Source of the DNA: JALQTD01 sp036825655
Lineage (GTDB): Bacteria; Bacteroidota; Bacteroidia; Flavobacteriales_D; Sanyastnellaceae
DNA length: 20,742 nucleotides
Assembly (NCBI GenBank): GCA_036825655.1
Contig: DAISXU010000035.1
Location: 1 to 20,742, forward strand
Direction: 5' to 3'
Positions 10,101 to 14,407 of this stretch are shown one piece after another (the first letter of the stretch is position 1; each line of letters begins with the position of its first letter). The notes under the pieces are model-generated. The model did no database searches and was not told the DNA's origin. It saw only the letters and a list, made by a program, of their open reading frames with translations. The translations under genes were made by a program, and so were the position numbers.

Positions 10101-10930
10101 CCAACACAAACAGGGGATTCCGTTGCTGTATTGAATACCGGAAGCGTACTCACCAAGACCTGAAACGGCTCCAAATTCGTACTCCCACATCCATTTTCAT
10201 CCTCCACAACCAGCGACACCAAATACTCACCTGGAATGGCGTAACTGTGGGTGGCACCAGCGACATTGTTGGTCGTGACGGCTCCATCTCCCCAATTCCA
10301 TATCCAAGATTCCAGTGGCACACCATCCCCCACGCTGGATGAACCATCAAAGGTGATTTCTTGGTCAGGACAAACACCCACGCTCAATGGGTTTCCTTCA
10401 AATGCATCGGGATCGACCAAATCAAACGACGACACAGGAGTGGTGCAAGGAGTTACACAGGAAATCTCTGCAGCCCAACCAATTGCCCCTGCTGTGGCGC
10501 CATTCAGGCAAACAAACTGAAACGTCAAACATCCTGAAGGATTGTTCAAAGAGGCCGTTGCCGTGACATCTTGGAAATTATTCCCTGTCCCGGCTCCAAT
10601 CAACGGTGCACCCGTGGAGTTGCCATCGTAGATGTAAAGCACATCATTGTTGTTGGGGTTGGCGTTCGTCTGCAACGAAAACGAGATGAACTCCGCTGCA
10701 ATCGCATCACCTGGGTTATCGGGACAAATGGTAATGGAGTAATTCGTTGCTGAATAAGGCCCTCCTGCTGGATCACCAATGTCCCCATCGTCCACGAATA
10801 AACCTGAACAGGCCGTCACATCTGCGTCACTGATTTGATAGACGTCCTGACCATGGCTTAGACCAATAGTCCAAAAGAGGAGAAATCCCCCCCCGATCAC
10901 ACCCCAAATCGAAATTCCCTGACCCTTCAT
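7178..10930 (-). CDS. Giant CUB/PKD/P-domain protein with type B T9SS sorting domain (upstream paralogue)
   Basis: A 1250-aa predicted T9SS cargo. The ATG at 10930 follows a purine-rich AAGGAAGG (10937-10944) six bases upstream; a TTG at 10936 is a weaker alternative. Approximate layout: signal peptide 1-28; CUB-like domain 36-160 (TICPDNPGD, LYIYDGNSTGAPL); PKD 165-262 (WNWGDG, HSYAIPGEYLV); P-type domain 300-470 (WIGDLTIWVECPNG, NGVWTFYVHDQWLGDDG); PKD-like 475-545; second CUB-like 580-690 (FCPDVPGDG, FYVYDG); Ig/PKD-like repeats to about 1150 (WTFGDGG); type B sorting domain about 1155-1250 (FIPNGFTPDMDGLNDAW, IFDRWGRKVFES, QNGVYTYLI, ending GTVTITR). It is a tandem paralogue of the next gene, with the first ~470 residues far more alike than the rest. 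It probably heads a two-gene operon behind the sigma/anti-sigma pair. A surface adhesin-like role is inference. Confidence 0.92.
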   Translation of the reverse strand: MKGQGISIWGVIGGGFLLFWTIGLSHGQDVYQISDADVTACSGLFVDDGDIGDPAGGPYSATNYSITICPDNPGDAIAAEFISFSLQTNANPNNNDVLYIYDGNSTGAPLIGAGTGNNFQDVTATASLNNPSGCLTFQFVCLNGATAGAIGWAAEISCVTPCTTPVSSFDLVDPDAFEGNPLSVGVCPDQEITFDGSSSVGDGVPLESWIWNWGDGAVTTNNVAGATHSYAIPGEYLVSLVVEDENGCGSTNLEPFQVLVSTLPVFNTATESPVCVGQPTFLDGSGYQSITWTALPPVSVSEEQALPDNSNVPFDSEMTVDFFDDGQLVEECSDILSFSAEMEHTWIGDLTIWVECPNGQEMLLLDNGPSGTADASGCMYPDLGGNNLGDPFAGIGWDYSWSMDADYIMDDPSNPAVAGGATVPAGDYLPCGDMCDLVGCPLNGVWTFYVHDQWLGDDGFLFNWSIEFDPEIVPGVTTFTPTIGAESDSSYWDVSPGDYGFLGVDAPGDYADLLFDAAGSYDFDYVVQNNFGCMWDTTVTIEVLDPPNISAGEDFFACGDFQLGAGLLDADPAVCSEDAGAFEYCYDNGENFTWTFCPDVPGDGSTFMTVSFQQGFVENFFDPFYVYDGADVNAPILAGPISGDLSGQTFTASNADGCITIGFSSDGSVSCSSTPSYLPWQYTVGCTNASGIDWSWTPDTDLIGADTPSPLSNSLNEETTYTVTGGWSFLPGCSTTDEIVVSPSFDIAVTATDPTCFGDDGSLEVEITTSGSVGPWTVEVYNGAALVGSSFTSTPGLVSVEGLPPGNLLVQVSDDNCIIEDNVALAAVPVPVLSASNDTTICINGEATLQAQLLPVVPNTTYFWSSNQAVENLLVVGPSSPTLYTVYASYAEGCVTSTEQIFVDIYEPMNLQVTANELICSIDSAWVGVNEVTGGLPPYSYAWSPNGVGDGFWSFVDATTEYCVVVSDQCETPTVEGCVEVSVPDDIDPTFVVDTLGGCHPVTVGFTSNASNPEEIASSLWTFGDGGQSTGLTEAFHTYIEAGLWTVGHVITSVYGCVYSDSQVGLIATYDWPVAAFSNTPTVTALPNTHFEFENYSLGANSAFWEFDALGASTEWSPSFDFPLDQSGEYTVTLVVENQWGCTDEEARNLLVNESFTMFIPNGFTPDMDGLNDAWELHGIDVDETDFHVLIFDRWGRKVFESTDMHEAWVGDNLGGSFFVQNGVYTYLITTRSIATKERKVLKGTVTITR

Positions 10931-10968
10931 TTTCAACCTTCCTTAAACAGTATGTTGTCGACAGCTAA

Positions 10969-10986
10969 GTTCCTGAATTCAAGAAC
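10969..10986. promoter_or_regulatory. 18-bp imperfect palindrome in the leader of the giant-protein operon
   Basis: GTTCCTGAATTCAAGAAC pairs with itself at 8 of 9 positions around a central GAATTC. It sits 39-56 bases upstream of the giant-gene ATG, just downstream of the candidate promoter at 10999-11030, where an operator or an RNA hairpin could act. A related half, GAATCTAGGAAC, occurs at 11041-11052. No known regulator is recognised. Confidence 0.3.
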
Positions 10987-10998
10987 TCATTTCACAGT

Positions 10999-11030
10999 AA
11001 ATGGTTGCTTGTTTGAACGACTTTTTCCAC
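10999..11030 (-). promoter_or_regulatory. Candidate ECF-type promoter of the giant-protein operon
   Basis: On the minus strand GTGGAAAAAGTCGT (11030-11017), 10 bases, then AACCATTT (11006-10999). The same layout with the same 10-base spacing lies upstream of the sigma gene (13154-13123): 11 of 14 and 6 of 8 positions match. The spacing fits a -35 and -10 pair, and the motif ends 68 bases before the ATG. The match was found by eye and after the fact, so it is a hypothesis. Confidence 0.35.
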
Positions 11031-11083
11031 GAAAAAAGGGGAATCTAGGAACTTCTAAGGCGCATGAAAACCAAATGAAGAAA

Positions 11084-11102
11084 GGCGGCTGGTTCGGCCG
11101 CC
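11084..11102 (-). terminator. Probable terminator of the sigma/anti-sigma operon
   Basis: GGCGGC (11084-11089) and GCCGCC (11097-11102) form a 6-bp all-GC stem with a 7-base loop. On the minus strand the stem is followed by TTTCTTCATTT, an imperfect U-rich tail. It lies about 33 bases past the anti-sigma stop codon. The weak tail may allow readthrough into the giant-protein operon. Confidence 0.55.
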
Positions 11103-11134
11103 CTTCGGGTTCAAATTGTTTCAGTCAAAGTCCG

Positions 11135-12475
11135 TCATTCAACGCGAACCTCATCTGAGTACAACATGGGGTTACCATCTCGGTCATTCATAATCAAAAC
11201 CCATTGGAAACGCTTACCCTCACTGGAAGCTCCATCAATTAACTCCCCATTCCAAGGCCGCTGGGCATTGTCCGTTCTAAACACTTCAACTTCATCTGAA
11301 TCGAAAACGCTGAAAGACCAATTTCCTGACGACTCCGCAGCTGCCTTGGGCAAGAACGAATCGTAACGACCGTCTCCATTGGGTGAGAAACTCGATGGCG
11401 CCCCTGCACCAAGTCGGTCTCCTAACCTCAACGTTTCAATGGAGTGATCCTGACAGCCATAGGCGTTGCTCGCAATCAAATGAACAGGGTATTCTCCAGG
11501 TATCTTCAGCTTTGAAGTGCTGGAGTTGAGCTGCTCCTCGCCGAGCAACCAGGTAGAGCTACTGGACCGCTCTGTTTGGTTCAACAATTGTACAGACACG
11601 GATTCTCCGATTACTGCCTCTGGCAATTTCCAACTGAACGCTGCGTCAGGACGGGGCCTCACCACAATCATATTCTCAACCGTACGCGTCCGAATCTGCC
11701 CATCGTTGTGGCTTCTAACCGATATGGTAATGTCGTACGTTCCAGGCCGATTGAAAACGTGTGAAGGCTCCGAATCACTGCTAAATGCGCCATCGCCAAA
11801 ATTCCACAGGAATGACCCTTCCGCCCAATCTCCATCGAGTTTGAAGGAAACTTCTGTCCCTTCGCACGCCTCCTGCACAGAACTCTCGAATCCCAATGCC
11901 GCGGAGGCAGAAGTTTCAGATGGGATTTCTTCTGGATCACTCGCTATGTCTTGAGCTCCTCGGTCTCGATTGGTTGCAACTTCATCCGCGTTGGACGATG
12001 AACCTATGGGCTTATTGGTCGCTGCTGTAGGCTCTTCAGTTCGATCCAACGGGTGATCTGATGAAGTCGATTCTTTACCCGCTGCAAGCTCATCACGGAT
12101 GAGCAAGGAGTTGGAAGTACGAGCAGAAGAGCCGCTGGAGGCATCTTCGATGAACAGGTACCCAGGCTTCGAAGAAACGGGTTCAATCTGCTCAAATTTG
12201 TTCCATTGGACGGCTTCGGAATTGTTGCCATCTTTCTCCGGAATCACTTGGTCATCTAATTGAACCAACATGTACCCCATCAAACTCAGTGCAACAACGG
12301 TCGATGTCATGGCGATGCGACGCACCGCTTTATACCGTTTTGAGATCACGTCATTGTTCGAACTCATGCGCCGGTTCAACGCTTGTTCGAAGGCTCCAAA
12401 ATCCGGAGTCACCTCCGGCTCAAAGCTGTCAAAAGCAGATCTCAACTGCTCATCAAATGAATTCAACTCAGGCAT
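11135..12475 (-). CDS. Single-pass anti-sigma-like protein with PKD domains and a type B sorting-domain-like C-terminus
   Basis: 446 aa starting at ATG 12475, 10 bases after the ECF sigma gene, so co-transcribed. Residues 1-50 are soluble and charged and would face the cytoplasm, in the usual place for a sigma-binding segment. One membrane helix spans about 53-72 (RIAMTSTVVALSLMGYMLV). Residues 80-195 form a Ser/Glu/Asp-rich, low-complexity linker. A PKD domain follows at about 198-275 (FLWNFGDGAF, HVFNRPGTYDITISV), then a second PKD-like segment at 278-350. Residues 355-446 resemble the gliding-motility-associated sorting domain (APSSFSPNGDGRYDSF, FSVFDSDEVEVF, RPWNGELIDG) but lack the DRWG core. 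There is no cleavable signal peptide, so it is anchored with its domains in the periplasm. The anti-sigma role rests on gene order and topology; no ASD or FecR domain is recognised. Confidence 0.75.
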   Translation of the reverse strand: MPELNSFDEQLRSAFDSFEPEVTPDFGAFEQALNRRMSSNNDVISKRYKAVRRIAMTSTVVALSLMGYMLVQLDDQVIPEKDGNNSEAVQWNKFEQIEPVSSKPGYLFIEDASSGSSARTSNSLLIRDELAAGKESTSSDHPLDRTEEPTAATNKPIGSSSNADEVATNRDRGAQDIASDPEEIPSETSASAALGFESSVQEACEGTEVSFKLDGDWAEGSFLWNFGDGAFSSDSEPSHVFNRPGTYDITISVRSHNDGQIRTRTVENMIVVRPRPDAAFSWKLPEAVIGESVSVQLLNQTERSSSSTWLLGEEQLNSSTSKLKIPGEYPVHLIASNAYGCQDHSIETLRLGDRLGAGAPSSFSPNGDGRYDSFLPKAAAESSGNWSFSVFDSDEVEVFRTDNAQRPWNGELIDGASSEGKRFQWVLIMNDRDGNPMLYSDEVRVE

Positions 12476-12485
12476 TCCGAGTGAT

Positions 12486-13079
12486 TTATTTTTCTACTCC
12501 CCTGGAGGAAAGCAGGTGTTGTCTAACATTCCGCCTGGCTTTTGCCAGGTTACTTTTTGAGGTCCCTATTGAGATACCAAGTTCATCAGCGATTTCCTGA
12601 TGGCCCAAATTCTCAAACACATAAAGGTTGAACACTGCGCGGTACATAGGAGTTAACTGGTCCATAGCTTGTAAAACATCTTGGACGCTGAAGTGTTCTT
12701 CTTCGTCCATTTCGTCCGGAGCCGGATCAGTGCTTTCCAATGCTTCCATGGTCATGTCGTCACCTGTCTCCCAACCTAAAGCGCGCTTGCGCCGGATGGA
12801 ATCGATAGCCGTATTCACCATGATTCGCCGCACCCAACCTTCAAAAGAACCTTTCGAAGTGTACCCTTCGATGTTGGAAAACACCTTCAGGAACCCCTCT
12901 TGCAACACATCTTGAACCGCATCCTGGTCCGAAATGTAACGCAAACAAACGCCGAACATCGAACGATAGTATCGCTCAAAAACCCATTGTTGTGACCTCC
13001 GGTCGCCTCGCTTACAACCCTCCAGGATTGCTCGCAACTCGGCCTCGGGCGCATCTTGCGCTGTGTTTATGACGTTCAT
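12486..13079 (-). CDS. ECF-type RNA polymerase sigma-70 factor
   Basis: 197 aa from ATG 13079. A TTG at 13124 would extend it by 15 residues with no family-like sequence, so I prefer the ATG. Sigma region 2 runs from about residue 30 to 100 (FERYYRSMFGVCLRY, DAVQDVLQEGFLKVF, GSFEGWVRRIMVNTAID, RRKR). An acidic linker follows, then region 4 at about 138-190 with its helix-turn-helix (LTPMYRAVFNLYVFE, HQEIADELGISIGTSKSNLAKAR). It would direct RNA polymerase to a small set of promoters when its partner releases it. The next gene, 10 bases away, encodes a membrane protein with the topology of an anti-sigma factor. The sequence at 13123-13154 may be its own target, which would mean autoregulation. 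Confidence 0.93.
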   Translation of the reverse strand: MNVINTAQDAPEAELRAILEGCKRGDRRSQQWVFERYYRSMFGVCLRYISDQDAVQDVLQEGFLKVFSNIEGYTSKGSFEGWVRRIMVNTAIDSIRRKRALGWETGDDMTMEALESTDPAPDEMDEEEHFSVQDVLQAMDQLTPMYRAVFNLYVFENLGHQEIADELGISIGTSKSNLAKARRNVRQHLLSSRGVEK

Positions 13080-13122
13080 CTGAGTCGAAGGTTGCCTTGC
13101 GTTGTGCAACAAGGTGATAACC

Positions 13123-13154
13123 AAACTGTTCCGCGAAGATACTACTTTTCACAC
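13123..13154 (-). promoter_or_regulatory. Candidate ECF-type autoregulated promoter of the sigma gene
   Basis: On the minus strand GTGTGAAAAGTAGT (13154-13141), 10 bases, then AACAGTTT (13130-13123), ending 43 bases before the sigma ATG. It matches the site at 10999-11030 in order and spacing. A competing possibility is the overlapping TATCTTCG (13141-13134), one base from the Bacteroidota TAnnTTTG element, although no TTTG is seen at the proper distance upstream. Confidence 0.35.
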
Positions 13155-13184
13155 CTGTTTTAATCGCACGCATGAAGTGTCTTG

Positions 13185-13192
13185 TACCTTTG
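13185..13192 (+). promoter_or_regulatory. Bacteroidota -7 promoter element of mnmA
   Basis: TACCTTTG fits the Bacteroidota TAnnTTTG consensus exactly and ends only 4 bases before the mnmA ATG at 13197. A clear -33 TTTG at the usual spacing is not seen. Transcription would begin at or next to the start codon. Confidence 0.5.
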
Positions 13193-13196
13193 TTCC

Positions 13197-14354
13197 ATGC
13201 GCATTGTCATTGGACTATCTGGTGGAGTGGACTCAAGTGTTGCTGCGCACCTGCTCGTTGAGGAGGGGCATGAGGTCATCGGGCTTTTCATGCGAAACTG
13301 GCACGATGAATCCGTGATCATTGATGAAGCATGCCCTTGGATTGACGACAGCCAGGACGCCATGTTGGTGGCATCGCATTTGGGCATCCCCTTTCAGGTA
13401 CTCGACCTCAGCGCGCAATACAAAGAGCGCATCGTCAACTACATGTTCGACGAATACGCCGCAGGAAGAACTCCCAATCCTGATGTGCTTTGCAACCGAG
13501 AGATCAAATTTGATATTTTCCTTGAAGCAGCTCGCGCAATTGGTGCAGAAGCTGTAGCCACAGGTCACTACTGCCAACGCCAAGAAATCTCCACTGCAGG
13601 AGGTGCAATCTATCGGTTGTTAGCAGGCGCAGATCCCAACAAGGATCAAAGCTACTTTCTTTGCCAATTGACGCAAGAACAACTGGCTGCAGCTCGTTTT
13701 CCAATTGGAGGAATGCAAAAGTCCGAAGTGCGGGATTTAGCCCGCCAAATTGGCCTGCCCACCGCTGAAAAAAAAGACAGCCAAGGACTTTGTTTCATCG
13801 GAAAAGTGAGGCTGCCTCAATTCCTTCAGCAGCAATTGGCACCTCTGAAAGGCAATACCGTTGAAATACCTGCCGATCACTCGAAATTCGCCACCCACCA
13901 GGATGCTGCGGAACCGATTCACTGGTCACCGGAAGACGGGGAGCTAGTCGGCGAACACCAAGGGGCGCATTACTTCACCGTTGGACAGCGAAGGGGAGTC
14001 AACGTGGGAGGAAAGGCTGAACCGTTGTTCGTCCTAGAGAAGAATGTTGAAACGAATACGCTGTATGTCGGGCAATCGGAAAGTCATCCAGGTTTGGTCA
14101 GGACTGCCCTCTACATTTTGGAAAGTGATGTGCATTGGATTCGCAAAGATTTGGCACTGAATCCAGGTGATCAAGCATCCAATTGGACCATTCGCATTCG
14201 CTACCGTCAGCAACTTCAGAAAGGAACCATTGAGCACGAGGGAACTCGGTTGAGGTTGACTTTTGAAGAAAATCAAACTGGCGTCGCAGCTGGACAATTT
14301 GCTGCCTGGTACAAGGGCAACGAGCTCATCGGCTCTGGAGTTATCTTAGGTTGA
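13197..14354 (+). CDS. mnmA: tRNA-specific 2-thiouridylase MnmA
   Basis: 385 aa, typical for the family. MnmA activates U34 of the glutamate, glutamine and lysine tRNAs with ATP and inserts sulfur to make 2-thiouridine, using sulfur passed on by a persulfide relay. Visible motifs are the N-terminal PP-loop GLSGGVDSS at residues 6-14, FMRNWHD near 31, TPNPDVLCNREIKF near 92-105 with one catalytic Cys, the tRNA-contact region DPNKDQSYFL, and KKDSQGLCFIG near 195-205 with the second catalytic Cys. The C-terminal beta-barrel contains YFTVGQRRG and ends with a GSGVI-type segment. The ATG at 13197 sits directly before the PP-loop domain. The gene is divergent from the ECF sigma gene, with 117 bases between the two starts. 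Confidence 0.97.
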   Translation: MRIVIGLSGGVDSSVAAHLLVEEGHEVIGLFMRNWHDESVIIDEACPWIDDSQDAMLVASHLGIPFQVLDLSAQYKERIVNYMFDEYAAGRTPNPDVLCNREIKFDIFLEAARAIGAEAVATGHYCQRQEISTAGGAIYRLLAGADPNKDQSYFLCQLTQEQLAAARFPIGGMQKSEVRDLARQIGLPTAEKKDSQGLCFIGKVRLPQFLQQQLAPLKGNTVEIPADHSKFATHQDAAEPIHWSPEDGELVGEHQGAHYFTVGQRRGVNVGGKAEPLFVLEKNVETNTLYVGQSESHPGLVRTALYILESDVHWIRKDLALNPGDQASNWTIRIRYRQQLQKGTIEHEGTRLRLTFEENQTGVAAGQFAAWYKGNELIGSGVILG

Positions 14355-14407
14355 CGCAACCTTTGATACCTTCACCTTGTTATTGAAAAAACCTACCCAC
14401 CAAACCC

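Larger units (their letters stand above)
10931..11134. other. Intergenic leader between the anti-sigma gene and the giant-protein operon
   Basis: These 204 bases hold a moderate minus-strand hairpin after the anti-sigma gene, a bipartite motif shared with the sigma-gene upstream region, an 18-base imperfect palindrome, and the purine-rich site in front of the giant gene. I saw no credible ORF here and no clear TAnnTTTG housekeeping promoter reading toward the giant gene. Confidence 0.6.

Noticed and set aside
13080..13124. TTG start extending the sigma factor by 15 residues
   Set aside because: The added residues show no family similarity and overlap the candidate promoter; the ATG at 13079 leads into a normal ECF N-terminus.
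14348..14362. Small hairpin AGGTTG-ACG-CAACCT at the end of mnmA
   Set aside because: It has six pairs, overlaps the stop codon and is followed by only three Ts, so it is too weak to call a terminator.
14362..14374. TACCTTCA before the GCTD-repeat gene as a -7 promoter element
   Set aside because: Only 6 of 8 positions fit TAnnTTTG and no -33 box is at the right distance; mnmA readthrough is equally possible.
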